Translations under genes and position numbers: made by a program
DNA from: Celerinatantimonas yamalensis
GTDB lineage: Bacteria > Pseudomonadota > Gammaproteobacteria > Enterobacterales > Celerinatantimonadaceae
Direction of reading: 5' to 3'
Assembly (NCBI RefSeq): GCF_046054155.1
Contig: NZ_JBEQCT010000004.1
Span: 62,001 to 126,000, forward strand
Length of the DNA stretch: 64,000 bases
The notes under the pieces: generated by a model
Databases searched by the model: none
The model's input: the letters and a program-made list of their open reading frames with translations, nothing else
Told to the model about the DNA's origin: nothing
In this document: piece after piece, positions 16,386 through 26,241 of the stretch
Layout: every line of letters starts with the position of its first letter
Position numbering within the stretch: the first letter of the stretch is position 1

Positions 16386-17249
16386 ATGAATCAACCGAAT
16401 CAAATAGTTATAAAGCTGCGACAAGGCCAGCTTGACCCGCGAGTGATTCCCTGTTTGGCCAGCCTACTGGTGTTGTTTTGTTGCTATCAGTTAGCGTTAT
16501 TGACGTGGAAAGTGGTGCCTCAGCCCGTGGCGATGAGTGTCGCAGTCGTGCTCGGCGATAAGAGCAGCGCACGCAATGCGCAGCAACAACAATCACTTAC
16601 GCCCTTATTGAATCGGCATCTGTTTGGTCAAGCTGATGATACGTCAACGCAAGCTCGTCTTGCCCCCAAGACCCAACTGCCGATAAATTTAGTCGGGGTG
16701 TTATTTAGTGACGTACCCAAACAGTCATTGGCTGTCATCACTGGCAATGGTCACCAGCAGGTGTACGGGTTAGGTGACACCATTGATGGCACTCACGCGA
16801 CGCTCAAACAAGTTTATCTCAGTTATGTTGTGATCCGCCGTGCTGGTCATGATGAGCTGCTTTATCTGCCCAATAGTGAATTAACCAGCGAATTAACTTC
16901 ACCGCGCCCAACGCCAGAGAACCAAGCGCAGAGTGATCAGCCGCCAGTGTTGCCAGTGGCTAAGTTTTTGAATGATCCCGCCAAGTTGAACCAATTCTTG
17001 GTCATTATCCCTCAATATGCTGGCAAGTATTTAAAAGGATATCAATTGACACCAGGCCCGGATGGTCAACTGTTTAAACAATTGGGTTTTCAACCCGGTG
17101 ATTTGGCGGTATCGATTAATGGTTACTCATTGAATGATACGCAAAGTGTGATGAAAGTTGTCGCTCAACTACCTCATTTATCCGCATGTCAGGTGGTGGT
17201 GATCCGTCATGGGATCCGTCGCACCATTGATGTACGCTTATCGTCTTAA
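16386..17249 (+). CDS. gspC: Type II secretion protein GspC (inner-membrane clamp)
   Basis: Links the inner-membrane platform to the secretin GspD. 287 residues: short cytoplasmic part, one membrane span near 22-42 (CLASLLVLFCCYQLALLTW), homology region with LPINLVGVLFSDVPKQSLAVI, then a Pro/Gln-rich linker and a C-terminal PDZ-like domain with QLGFQPGDLAVSINGYSLND. First gene of an unbroken run gspC-N, 24 bp before gspD. Confidence 0.95.
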   Translation: MNQPNQIVIKLRQGQLDPRVIPCLASLLVLFCCYQLALLTWKVVPQPVAMSVAVVLGDKSSARNAQQQQSLTPLLNRHLFGQADDTSTQARLAPKTQLPINLVGVLFSDVPKQSLAVITGNGHQQVYGLGDTIDGTHATLKQVYLSYVVIRRAGHDELLYLPNSELTSELTSPRPTPENQAQSDQPPVLPVAKFLNDPAKLNQFLVIIPQYAGKYLKGYQLTPGPDGQLFKQLGFQPGDLAVSINGYSLNDTQSVMKVVAQLPHLSACQVVVIRHGIRRTIDVRLSS

Positions 17250-17273
17250 CGCATCCAGGAGACTCCGTTTTAC

Positions 17274-19334
17274 ATGAAAGCAAAGGGAATAAAGACATTA
17301 TTCTGTGGGCTATTGGTCAGTTTATGGCTCGGGGTGAGTGTACCGGGAGTGGCGGCTGAGTATGCGGCAAATTTTAAAGGCACGGATATGACCGAGTTCA
17401 TTAATACCATTGGCCGGAATTTGCATAAAACGATGATTATCGACCCGTCTATTCATGGCAAAGTGAATGTGCGTAGCTACGACATGCTTAATGAAAAACA
17501 GTACTATCAGTTTTTCCTGAATGTGTTGGAAGTGTATGGCCTCGCCACCGTGCCAATGCCTGATGGGGTGATCAAAGTCGTCCCTGCTCAAGAAGCCAAA
17601 ACGTCTGCTATTGCGATTGGCTCAGCAAGCCATCCCGGAGAAGGTGATGAGATGGTGACGCGAATTGTCCCTGTGCAAAATGTTTCGGTGGCAGAGCTTA
17701 CCCCTATTTTGCGCCAGCTCACTAACTCAAGTGGTGGTAGCAGTGTAATCCATTATGCGCCCTCGAATGTGATGATGATTACGGGCCGCGCCGCAGTCGT
17801 CAATCGGATGGTTGATATCATCCATCAGGTTGACAGGGCCGATGATCAGCATGTGGATATTGTGCGGCTAAAATATGCTTCAGCGAATGAAATGGTCCGA
17901 GTGGTTAACTCGGTGCTGAGCAAAACGGATCAACATAACCAGCCGCGCGCTTTAGTCCCCACTGTGGTTGCCGATGATCGTACCAACAGCATTTTAATCT
18001 CGGGCAATGCACCGGCGCGCGCACGCCTTGCCAAATTAATCAATCAGCTTGATGGTGAGTTGCAAAATTCTGGGGATACGCGCGTCTTTTATCTTAAATA
18101 TGCGCATGCTAGTGATTTGGTCAAAGTCCTCAAAGGCGTCAGCCAAACGTTGGGCAAGCAGCAAGCCAAGGCCAAAGGAGGCAGCGCCGAGAGTGCTCAA
18201 AGCGACGCAAATTTCTCTATCGAAGCCTTTGCCGATACCAATTCACTAGTGATTACCGCCAAGCCACAGACAATGCGCTCGTTGGCGAAAGTGATTCAGC
18301 AGCTCGATATTCGCCGTGCTCAAGTGCACGTTGAGGCGATGATCGTGGAGGTATCCGATTCTAATAGCGCGGATCTGGGTGTCCAGTGGGTGACACCAGG
18401 CGGGGGAACTCAATTTAGTAATGGTTCCACAGTGTCGGTCAGCTCGATTGCCGAAGGCGTCTATAATGCGCGCAGTACCACTTCGACTGAATATACCTCT
18501 AATGGTACCACTACCTCGGTGTCTTCCTCGGGAGATGCTAGCGATCTAGCTTCGGCTCTATCAGGGGTTTCTGGGGCGATTGTTGGCTTTTATAAAGATG
18601 GTTGGGGAGCATTGATCCAAGCGTCTAAAACTAATTCACAAACTAATGTATTAGCTACTCCCTCGATTACCACCTTGGATAATCAAGAAGCGTCATTTTT
18701 GGTCGGTGAAGAAGTGCCGGTGAAAACTGGCTCAACCACTAGTTCCAGCAATAGTAATCCATTTACCACTGTTGAACGTAAAGAGGTCGGGATTAAACTG
18801 ACCGTCACGCCGCAAATCAATGATGGAGACGCGGTGCAGCTTAAAATCAAAGCAGAGGTTTCAAAGGTTAATGGGGAAACCTCGGTGGATGTCACTTTCT
18901 CGAAACGCGATCTTAGTACAACGGTGTTGGTGGATAATAACCAGACTTTGGTGTTGAGTGGGCTGATTGATAACGAGGTCGAACAAAGCGTAAGTAAAGT
19001 GCCACTGCTCGGTGATATCCCCTATCTGGGGGCACTGTTCCGCTCTACGTCAAGTAAGCAGTCCAAACGCAACTTGATGATCTTTATTAAGCCAACGATT
19101 ATACGAGATAGCGATACTGCTAATAGCTTAAGTGCTCGTAAATATACCGAAATTCGTGCGTTGGAATTGTATCAACAGGACCAAGGTATTGACCTGTTGC
19201 CCGGTGAAAAAACGCCAGTGCTTTCCGCATTTGGTAGTAGCCAACAACAGGTGCCCGAATCGGTGCAAACCTATTTGGATAAACTGAATAAGAAAAAAGA
19301 GTCATTATCTATCGATGTACAAGGTAAGCAGTAA
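17274..19334 (+). CDS. gspD: Type II secretion secretin GspD
   Basis: Outer-membrane channel of the T2SS. 686 residues: signal peptide ending near GVAAEYA (about residue 28), N0 domain with NFKGTDMTEFINTIGRNLHK, N1-N3 domains with IVPVQNVSVAELTPILRQL and VPTVVADDRTNSILISG, and a C-terminal secretin domain with ATPSITTLDNQEASFLVGEE, VGIKLTVTP and VPLLGDIPYLGALFRS. A Ser/Thr-rich loop near 380-430 interrupts the secretin domain. AGGAG upstream. The stop overlaps gspE by one base. Confidence 0.97.
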   Translation: MKAKGIKTLFCGLLVSLWLGVSVPGVAAEYAANFKGTDMTEFINTIGRNLHKTMIIDPSIHGKVNVRSYDMLNEKQYYQFFLNVLEVYGLATVPMPDGVIKVVPAQEAKTSAIAIGSASHPGEGDEMVTRIVPVQNVSVAELTPILRQLTNSSGGSSVIHYAPSNVMMITGRAAVVNRMVDIIHQVDRADDQHVDIVRLKYASANEMVRVVNSVLSKTDQHNQPRALVPTVVADDRTNSILISGNAPARARLAKLINQLDGELQNSGDTRVFYLKYAHASDLVKVLKGVSQTLGKQQAKAKGGSAESAQSDANFSIEAFADTNSLVITAKPQTMRSLAKVIQQLDIRRAQVHVEAMIVEVSDSNSADLGVQWVTPGGGTQFSNGSTVSVSSIAEGVYNARSTTSTEYTSNGTTTSVSSSGDASDLASALSGVSGAIVGFYKDGWGALIQASKTNSQTNVLATPSITTLDNQEASFLVGEEVPVKTGSTTSSSNSNPFTTVERKEVGIKLTVTPQINDGDAVQLKIKAEVSKVNGETSVDVTFSKRDLSTTVLVDNNQTLVLSGLIDNEVEQSVSKVPLLGDIPYLGALFRSTSSKQSKRNLMIFIKPTIIRDSDTANSLSARKYTEIRALELYQQDQGIDLLPGEKTPVLSAFGSSQQQVPESVQTYLDKLNKKKESLSIDVQGKQ

Positions 19335-20842
19335 TGAATGATAGCATTTCATTTGACCATTCAAATGGCTCGCCATTGCAGCGTTTAGCCTATGGTTTTG
19401 CAAAAAAAAGCGGGGTGCTGCTGGATGGGTCAAATGCCATGCTCTATCTGTGTGGGTTACCCTCTTTTAGCCTCTTAAGTGAAGTGCGCAGAGTGGCTTT
19501 ACAGCCTTTGACACTGGAAATGGTCGACGAATCTCGATTTGAGCGATTATTAGCCGAGCATTATCAAAATAATTCGTCGCAAGCGCGTCAATTGATGGAA
19601 AATCTTGGCAGCGAAATGGACTTTTATACATTGGCCAGCGAGTTTCGCGATGATGAAGACCTGCTTGAAGCCGATGGTGATGCTCCTATCATTCGGCTAC
19701 TCAATGCGATGTTAGGTGAAGCGATAAAAGAAGAGGCCAGTGATATTCATATTGAAACGTTTGAAAAGTCACTGTCTATTCGCTTTCGCATCGACGGCGT
19801 ATTGCGTGAAATTTTACGCCCTAACCGCCAGCTCGCGGTGCTGTTAACCGCGCGAGTCAAAGTGATGGCCAAATTGGATATTGCTGAAAAACGTTTGCCT
19901 CAAGATGGTCGGATCTCCTTGCGTATTGCGGGTCGCTCCGTCGATTTACGGGTTTCGACCATGCCTTCGAGCTTTGGCGAGCGGGTGGTGTTGCGATTAT
20001 TGGATAAACAGCAAGCTCGCATTGATATGAGTACGCTGGGAATGAACGCTGACAACCACCAGCAACTGGTATCGTTGTTAAACCGTCCGCACGGTATTTT
20101 GTTGGTGACAGGACCAACCGGCTCAGGGAAAAGCACTACCTTGTATGCCGGCATTCAAACGATCAATAGCCGTGAGCGCAATATTTTAACGGTTGAAGAT
20201 CCGGTTGAGTACAACATTGACGGTATTGGCCAAACGCAGGTCAATACCAAGGTTGATATGACCTTTGCGCGCGGCTTACGGGCTATTTTGCGCCAAGACC
20301 CCGATGTCGTCATGATCGGTGAAATACGTGACCTAGAAACCGCACAAATTGCCGTACAGGCCAGTTTAACCGGCCATTTAGTGCTGTCGACTTTGCACAC
20401 CAATACCGCCATCGGTGCGATTACTCGCCTTCGCGATATGGGCATCGAACCCTTTTTATTATCATCATCACTGCTCGGCGTATTAGCTCAGCGGTTGGTG
20501 CGAGTATTGTGCCCACACTGTCGAACGGCCCATAAACTCACTAAAAAAGAGTGCCATTTGTTACATCTCGATGTCGACAAATATCATCATCATCCTATCT
20601 ATCGCCCCAATGGCTGTGAACACTGTAACCAAAGCGGTTATAAAGGACGCACTGGGATTTATGAATTAGTGACAGTTGATGATACATTGCGCGGCCTCAT
20701 TCATGAAGGCGCCAGCGAACAAGCAATGCTCGCGCAAGCTCGCCTCACGGCTCCAGCTATTTTAAAGGATGGGGCACAGAAAATCCTCGATGGTACCACC
20801 AGCCTTGCCGAAGTGCTGCGTGTGACTCACGAGGAGCATTAA
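19334..20842 (+). CDS. gspE: Type II secretion ATPase GspE
   Basis: Cytoplasmic hexameric ATPase that powers pseudopilus assembly. 502 residues: N1E domain, N2E with ASDIHIETFEKSLSIRFRID, Walker A GPTGSGKSTTL (260-270), Asp box TVEDPVEY, Walker B region RAILRQDPDVVMIGEIRD, His box LTGHLVLSTLHTN, and the tetracysteine zinc element CPHC...CEHC before GYKGRTGIYEL. The start overlaps the gspD stop. Confidence 0.97.
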   Translation: MNDSISFDHSNGSPLQRLAYGFAKKSGVLLDGSNAMLYLCGLPSFSLLSEVRRVALQPLTLEMVDESRFERLLAEHYQNNSSQARQLMENLGSEMDFYTLASEFRDDEDLLEADGDAPIIRLLNAMLGEAIKEEASDIHIETFEKSLSIRFRIDGVLREILRPNRQLAVLLTARVKVMAKLDIAEKRLPQDGRISLRIAGRSVDLRVSTMPSSFGERVVLRLLDKQQARIDMSTLGMNADNHQQLVSLLNRPHGILLVTGPTGSGKSTTLYAGIQTINSRERNILTVEDPVEYNIDGIGQTQVNTKVDMTFARGLRAILRQDPDVVMIGEIRDLETAQIAVQASLTGHLVLSTLHTNTAIGAITRLRDMGIEPFLLSSSLLGVLAQRLVRVLCPHCRTAHKLTKKECHLLHLDVDKYHHHPIYRPNGCEHCNQSGYKGRTGIYELVTVDDTLRGLIHEGASEQAMLAQARLTAPAILKDGAQKILDGTTSLAEVLRVTHEEH

Positions 20843-20845
20843 TTT

Positions 20846-22078
20846 ATGGCGGCTTATCAGTATCAAGCAATTGATGCCAAAGGGAACACCAAAAAAGGTG
20901 TGATTGATGGCGACTCGGCCCGCTTGGTCCGTCAACAACTGCGAGAGCAAGGTCTCACCCCGCTGCAAATTGAGGCGACCCACCAGCCAAGTATGGCCAG
21001 CCAATCGACGGGAAAAAGCAAAAAAGTACGGGTGAAGGTGAGACGGGTTAAAAGCTCGGACTTAGCCTTGCTGACTCGCCAACTTGCCACTTTAATTGCT
21101 GCCGCGCTGCCCGTTGAAGAAGCTCTGCGCGCGGTGGCTAATCAAAGTGGTAAAAATCAGCTGAAAGAGCTGTTGTATGAGTTGCGCAGTCAAGTGGCGC
21201 AAGGCTATTCGTTGTCTGACAGCATGAGCGCATTTCCGCGTATTTTTGATGATTTGTATCGTGCTATGGTCGCCGCCGGGGAGCGTACGGGGCATCTGGA
21301 TAGGGTGCTCAATCGACTTGCTGATTATACCGATCAGCGTCAACAGATCCGGATGAAAACCTTACAAGCATTGATCTATCCAGCCGTATTGGTGTGTGTG
21401 TCGGTGAGTGTCATTGTCATTTTGTTGACGGCTGTGGTGCCACAAATTGTCGCCCAATTTGTGCATATGGGCCAAGAGCTGCCCCTCTCCACGCGTATTT
21501 TGATTGGGCTAAGCCATGAGCTGCGCAGCAACGGCTGGTGGTTGGGATGTGTACTGCTGGCGGTTATCGCCGCGCTTAAAAATGCTTTAAAAAAACCATC
21601 CATACGGCTGCGTTGGCACCGATTAAGCTTGCGTTTGCCCGTTGCTGGCAAAGTGATGTTAGAGTTACAAACGGCGCGATTTGCGCGCACTTTAAGTATT
21701 TTGACGGCGAGCGCCGTGCCGTTGGTCGAAGCGATGCAAATTGCATCACAGGTGTTATCTAACCGCTATGCGCGCGTGCAATTAATTGAGGCCAGTGAGT
21801 CTGTGCGTAAGGGCAATCCGCTGCTGGCTACGCTCAGTGCGACGCAGCTATTTTCCCCGATGTTGTTGCAAATGATTGCCAGTGGTGAGCAGAGCGGGGA
21901 ATTGGAACAGATGTTAGAGCGTGCCGCTGACTTCCAAGACCGCGAATTTAGTTATCAAGTATCCATTGCACTGGCCATTTTTGAGCCGATGCTGATTATA
22001 AGCATGGCGGCGATTGTTCTATTTATTGTGATGGCCATTATTCAGCCTATCTTAGCGCTGAATAATATGGTCGGTTAA
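20846..22078 (+). CDS. gspF: Type II secretion inner-membrane platform protein GspF
   Basis: 410 residues with two repeated cytoplasmic domains and three membrane spans. Begins AAYQYQAIDAKGNTKKGVID, typical of GspF. T2SSF domains centre on LALLTRQLATLIAAALPVEEA and ARFARTLSILTASAVPLVEA; the C-terminus has MAAIVLFIVMAIIQPILALN. Three bases after gspE. Confidence 0.97.
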   Translation: MAAYQYQAIDAKGNTKKGVIDGDSARLVRQQLREQGLTPLQIEATHQPSMASQSTGKSKKVRVKVRRVKSSDLALLTRQLATLIAAALPVEEALRAVANQSGKNQLKELLYELRSQVAQGYSLSDSMSAFPRIFDDLYRAMVAAGERTGHLDRVLNRLADYTDQRQQIRMKTLQALIYPAVLVCVSVSVIVILLTAVVPQIVAQFVHMGQELPLSTRILIGLSHELRSNGWWLGCVLLAVIAALKNALKKPSIRLRWHRLSLRLPVAGKVMLELQTARFARTLSILTASAVPLVEAMQIASQVLSNRYARVQLIEASESVRKGNPLLATLSATQLFSPMLLQMIASGEQSGELEQMLERAADFQDREFSYQVSIALAIFEPMLIISMAAIVLFIVMAIIQPILALNNMVG

Positions 22079-22100
22079 TTCAAGGTGAAGGAGATTACTC

Positions 22101-22535
22101 ATGGTTTCACGACTGCCTAAGCGTCGTTCTCAAGGTTTTACTCTGTTAGAAGTGATGGTGGTGATTGTGATCATCGGGTTGATGGCGACATTGGTTGTAC
22201 CCAATTTATTGGGCAATAAAGATAAAGCTGACCAGAAAAAAGCGCTTGCTGATATTGTCGCGCTTGAGAATGCGTTAGATATGTACAAATTAGACAATGG
22301 TCGTTATCCAACTACCGAGCAAGGCTTGAATGCATTGGTGAGTAAACCGCAGATTGCTCCTAATCCGACTAACTACCGTCAAGGTGGCTATATTCGCCGC
22401 CTTCCTGATGACCCTTGGGGCAATCCCTACCAGTTGCGCTCACCCGGTGAGCATGGTGCGATTGACGTCTACTCATATGGCCCCGACGGACAGCCATCGA
22501 CCAAAGACGATATTGGTAACTGGAATCTAAAATAG
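22101..22535 (+). CDS. gspG: Major pseudopilin GspG
   Basis: 144 residues. Prepilin peptidase site QG|FTLLEVMVVIVIIGLMATL with Glu at +5, N-terminal helix, then the conserved KLDNGRYPTTEQGLNALV and the Ca-binding C-terminal part (DDPWGNPYQLRSPGEHG, SYGPDGQPSTKDDIGNW). AAGGAG upstream. gspH starts directly after the stop. Confidence 0.98.
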   Translation: MVSRLPKRRSQGFTLLEVMVVIVIIGLMATLVVPNLLGNKDKADQKKALADIVALENALDMYKLDNGRYPTTEQGLNALVSKPQIAPNPTNYRQGGYIRRLPDDPWGNPYQLRSPGEHGAIDVYSYGPDGQPSTKDDIGNWNLK

Positions 22536-23099
22536 ATGCGATGTGGACGTGGCTTCACCTTGTTGGAAATGTTATTGGTTATCATGCTCATTGGCATTGG
22601 TGCTTCAGTGGTGATCATGTCGATGGGGCCGGGCGCTGATGCGCAAAAACTTGCACAACAAGCGCGGTTGCTACGTGCTCAAATACAATATGCGCGTAAT
22701 CAAGCCGTATTAACTCAGCATCCAATTGGCATGAAGTTCAGCCCCAGTGGCTATCAGTTTTATCGCTACCAAGGTGCGGGCCACTGGCGTGTACTGGCTG
22801 GACGCTTAAGCCCGATTAAACAACCACTGCAATTGGCATTATCGCTTGCTGGTACATCGATTGATTTAACCCATCCACCCAAGCAAGCTGACACCGATGC
22901 GCTAAAAGGTGCTCAAGTATTATTGCACGATGCTTCGGGGCAAACGGCCAAGCCCAAACCCCCTTGGCTGCCACTGATTTTCACGGGTGATGGTATCTGG
23001 CCGTTATTTAGTTTGACGTTAAGTGGCCCCAAGATACGCTGGCAAATTCGCACCAGCACTGATGCTGAGCCGTTGCATTTGCAAAAAATTGACTCATGA
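22536..23099 (+). CDS. gspH: Minor pseudopilin GspH
   Basis: 187 residues. Cleavage site RG|FTLLEMLLVIMLIGIGASV with Glu +5. The rest is a GspH-type beta domain (LRAQIQYARNQAVLTQHPIG). Starts immediately after gspG and overlaps gspI by 4 bp (ATGA). Confidence 0.94.
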   Translation: MRCGRGFTLLEMLLVIMLIGIGASVVIMSMGPGADAQKLAQQARLLRAQIQYARNQAVLTQHPIGMKFSPSGYQFYRYQGAGHWRVLAGRLSPIKQPLQLALSLAGTSIDLTHPPKQADTDALKGAQVLLHDASGQTAKPKPPWLPLIFTGDGIWPLFSLTLSGPKIRWQIRTSTDAEPLHLQKIDS

Positions 23100-23449
23100 A
23101 AAGCCGCGGATTTACCTTATTAGAAGTGATGGTGGCGCTGGCTGTTTTAGCCATTGCTGGGATTGCGCTACTGCGATCGGGTAATGATCATTTGAGCCAT
23201 TTAAGTCACTTACAAACCACGTTAGTGGCGAACTGGGTGGCCGATAATAAATTAGCCGAACTGCGTATTGCGCAAAAAATTGAAGCGTCGCAAGGGCAAG
23301 TCAAGATGGCTGGGCAGGTCTGGTATTGGCAAGTGGTGCTCGGCGAGGCCAATCAATGGCTATTACCTTATAAAGTTGAAGTGCGGCTCGCGCCCGAAGG
23401 TGATCCATTGATTGTTCGCAGCAGCTATGTGGATAAGGATCTGCAATGA
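23096..23449 (+). CDS. gspI: Minor pseudopilin GspI
   Basis: 117 residues. Very short leader MKSRG|FTLLEVMVALAVLAIAG with Glu +5, then the family stretch VANWVADNKLAELRI and WQVVLGEA. Overlaps gspH and gspJ by 4 bp each. Confidence 0.95.
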   Translation: MKSRGFTLLEVMVALAVLAIAGIALLRSGNDHLSHLSHLQTTLVANWVADNKLAELRIAQKIEASQGQVKMAGQVWYWQVVLGEANQWLLPYKVEVRLAPEGDPLIVRSSYVDKDLQ

Positions 23450-24093
23450 GAAACGCGCGCGGATTCACCTTATTGGAGATGCTGGTGGCATTGGTGGTTT
23501 TTGCCATGCTTAGTTTGGGTGGGTATCAGATGCTACGCGCATTGGTCAATACCGCCTCGGTTAGTCGAGCGCATAGTCAGCAATTGGCGGCCGTGGAGCG
23601 CATATTTGCACTCATGGGTGCTGATTTCCATCAAGCGACCTTAACCACGTTGCGTGATGTTGGTAAGCAAGGCGTTGCAGGGCAAGAAGGCTGGCTTGGT
23701 AGTGACCAAGGGGGCGTGTCGCTGATTCGTTTAGGATGGGCAAATATTGATGCACGGGAGCGGCGCTCTAGCGTATTGCGCGTGGGTTATCTGGTGAATG
23801 CAAAAGGCACGTTGATTCGCCAGTTTTATCGCCATCTCAACCCCTTATCCGGTCAACCGATAGAAAAACAGCCACTGCTCAAGCATGTTAAGGCATTACA
23901 ATTTCGCTTTTATCTGGGCAACAGTGGTTGGCAAACCAGCTGGCATCGCAACGACCAGTTACCTAAAGCGATTGAAGTGTCATTTAAACTGGCCGGTATT
24001 GGTTTGTTGCGCCGCGTTTTTCTACTGGTGCCCGGACATGTGGACCCGGTGGTATTAAAACGCGCGCAAGAGGATGAAAGCAGCGATGATTAG
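23446..24093 (+). CDS. gspJ: Minor pseudopilin GspJ
   Basis: 215 residues. Cleavage site RG|FTLLEMLVALVVFAMLSLG with Glu +5; then RIFALMGADFHQATLTTLRDV and YLVNAKGTLIRQFYRHLN, common in GspJ. Part of the I-J-K tip complex. Overlaps gspI by 4 bp and gspK by 8 bp. Confidence 0.95.
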   Translation: MRNARGFTLLEMLVALVVFAMLSLGGYQMLRALVNTASVSRAHSQQLAAVERIFALMGADFHQATLTTLRDVGKQGVAGQEGWLGSDQGGVSLIRLGWANIDARERRSSVLRVGYLVNAKGTLIRQFYRHLNPLSGQPIEKQPLLKHVKALQFRFYLGNSGWQTSWHRNDQLPKAIEVSFKLAGIGLLRRVFLLVPGHVDPVVLKRAQEDESSDD

Positions 24094-25051
24094 TCTGGCG
24101 CGCCAGCAGGGCGTCGCGTTGTTGATGGTGCTACTGATCATCACCATGATGGTCATCTTAGCCAGCCGAATGAGCTTGCAAATGGGGCTAGATATTCAGC
24201 AAGTGAGTGAAGTAAAAGCGCAGTCGGATAACTGGCAGCGGCTACTGAGTGGCGAACAATTAGCCTTGGCGGTGTTGCAAGATGTGATGAAGCAGCATCA
24301 AACTTTAAATTTGAGTCAAGAGTGGGCTCGGTCGATCACTTTGCCCATCTCAGGTGGGCAGATCCATGGCCGTATTGTTGATTCGTCCCGATGTTTTAAT
24401 TTGAATTCATTACGCCAGCCTGATGATGCCAACCATCAGTCGATGGTGCAGACTCTCTTGTATCGATTGTTGCTGGTTGAACAGGTTAGCGCCAGTGAGG
24501 CTCGCGCTATTGCTGCGGCCACGCGAGATTGGGTTGATGCTGACAAAACCCCATTATCTTACGGTGGCGAAGATTCTAGCTACCAAAAGGCCGGGTTTCG
24601 CCCCGCTAATCAGATGATGGTTAGTGTCAGTCAATGGCGAGAGGTCAAAGGCGTCAGCGCCGCTATCTATCGACGGGTTAGTCCGTTATTGTGCGCGCTG
24701 CCATCAGAGCGGCTGCGCATTGACATTAATACCCTAGAAAAATCGCAAGTGGCGTTACTACAAATGCTCTTTTATGGCAATTTGAATCAGGCGCAAGCGT
24801 TGCGAGTACTCGCTCGGCGGCCCAGCAAAGGCTATTCCAGCGTTTCGACCATCATGAGTTACCCAGAGCTTGCACATTTGAAAACTGATACAGGGATCAT
24901 CAAAGTGATGGCACTGACCAGCCGTTATTTTATGGTTAAAATGACCGCCCGCTCGCAAGATGGCAGTGAGAGCCAGTTGTCTTCGCTGGTGGTGCGTCAG
25001 GGAACTGATAAATTTCAAGTAACTCGCCGAATACTAGGAGATTGGCATTGA
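24086..25051 (+). CDS. gspK: Minor pseudopilin GspK (tip)
   Basis: 321 residues from the ATG at 24086; an ATG at 24074 would lengthen the leader by four residues but has its GAGG directly against it. Leader ends QQG|VALLMVLLIITMMVILA with no Glu at +5, normal for GspK, the tip subunit. The large helical domain includes FNLNSLRQPDD, ATRDWVDADKTP and INTLEKSQVALLQMLF. Ends inside the start region of gspL. Confidence 0.93.
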   Translation: MISLARQQGVALLMVLLIITMMVILASRMSLQMGLDIQQVSEVKAQSDNWQRLLSGEQLALAVLQDVMKQHQTLNLSQEWARSITLPISGGQIHGRIVDSSRCFNLNSLRQPDDANHQSMVQTLLYRLLLVEQVSASEARAIAAATRDWVDADKTPLSYGGEDSSYQKAGFRPANQMMVSVSQWREVKGVSAAIYRRVSPLLCALPSERLRIDINTLEKSQVALLQMLFYGNLNQAQALRVLARRPSKGYSSVSTIMSYPELAHLKTDTGIIKVMALTSRYFMVKMTARSQDGSESQLSSLVVRQGTDKFQVTRRILGDWH

Positions 25052-26241
25052 GAGAGAGTTTGCTCATTCGTTTTGGCGATGACCCCTTGCAACCGATTGA
25101 TTGGTTGTGTTGGGCATCCGATAGCCAGCAAGTGATTGCCAGTGGCGAGTTAGCATCGTGCGCTGAATTGAATCATCTCAGTGAGATGGCGATGAGTCGT
25201 CAGGTGATTGTGCTGCTGCCTGGCACCGCGGTAAGTTTGCAGCAGACGCCCCTATTGCGCGTGCAATATCGTAAATTACAAAATAGCTTAGGGTATCTAT
25301 TTGAGGAGCAATTGGCCGAGGATCCGCAGACGCTGCATGTCTGTCCAATTGAGTATCACGATGATTTATTAACCGTGGCGGTGGTGCATAAGCAATCAAT
25401 GGATTGCTGGCAACAGCGACTAACTGATGCGAACATTGTCGCCGAAAAGTGGCTCCCAGATTACTTGGCTTTGCCACCCGCCCAGCCGTCACAATTGACC
25501 TTAATGAGCTATCGTGGCGGCTATCTTCTGCGCACTGCGCATAAGTTTGGTGGCTGGATTGATGCAAATTGGCTCGCGATTGCGCTTGAGCAATTTGATC
25601 CTAATGGTGAGTGTTCACTGTACTCAGACATTGACGCATCATTAGGTGGCGGGCGAGCCATCAGCGAGCTTAATAGCGAATTGCCACTGCCTGTTTTAGC
25701 ACCTGAAGCGATTACCAGTGAAGTAACCTTACTACAAGGGGAATATCGCCAAGATCAGCCGCTGCGACGCTACTTCAAACAAGCCCGTTATTTACTGATA
25801 AGCGCAGCCGTGGCATTGCTATTATTGGTCGCGAATCAACTCGCTCAGATGTGGCAGCTTCAGCAACAAGCCCACCAAGGTCAGCAGCAACTAGCGCAGC
25901 TTTATCAACAGGTATTTCATCGCGCTGCGCCACAGCAAGACTATCAAGTGCAGCGCGCTTTTTATCAACTAGGAGCCTCACAACAACAGGGCTCTATGCT
26001 AGGATTTTTACCTATGTTAAAGCGGTTACTGCCGACTTTTAACCAGTTCAGTGATTTGCAATTTCAAACTTTAAATTATGATCTTAGCCGACATCAATTA
26101 ATGCTGCGGATCAGTGCGCCATCATTTGCCAGCTTTGAGCAATTTGCAAAGGCAGCTAAACCGTTGCAGGTGACTAATGGCGCATTAATCCGTGAGGCGG
26201 ATCGGGTCGTAGGCACACTGACTATTAAGGAGCCATCATGA
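25048..26241 (+). CDS. gspL: Type II secretion platform protein GspL
   Basis: 397 residues from a TTG at 25048, which has AGGAG seven bases upstream; another TTG at 25042 is too close to that site. Cytoplasmic actin-like domain (1-230) that binds GspE, one membrane span near 250-268 (YLLISAAVALLLLVANQLAQ), and a periplasmic ferredoxin-like part. Overlaps gspK by 4 bp. Confidence 0.93.
   Translation: MRESLLIRFGDDPLQPIDWLCWASDSQQVIASGELASCAELNHLSEMAMSRQVIVLLPGTAVSLQQTPLLRVQYRKLQNSLGYLFEEQLAEDPQTLHVCPIEYHDDLLTVAVVHKQSMDCWQQRLTDANIVAEKWLPDYLALPPAQPSQLTLMSYRGGYLLRTAHKFGGWIDANWLAIALEQFDPNGECSLYSDIDASLGGGRAISELNSELPLPVLAPEAITSEVTLLQGEYRQDQPLRRYFKQARYLLISAAVALLLLVANQLAQMWQLQQQAHQGQQQLAQLYQQVFHRAAPQQDYQVQRAFYQLGASQQQGSMLGFLPMLKRLLPTFNQFSDLQFQTLNYDLSRHQLMLRISAPSFASFEQFAKAAKPLQVTNGALIREADRVVGTLTIKEPS

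Noticed and set aside
25178..25567. 129-codon minus-strand ORF inside gspL
   Set aside because: Antisense shadow; low-quality composition and no ribosome site.
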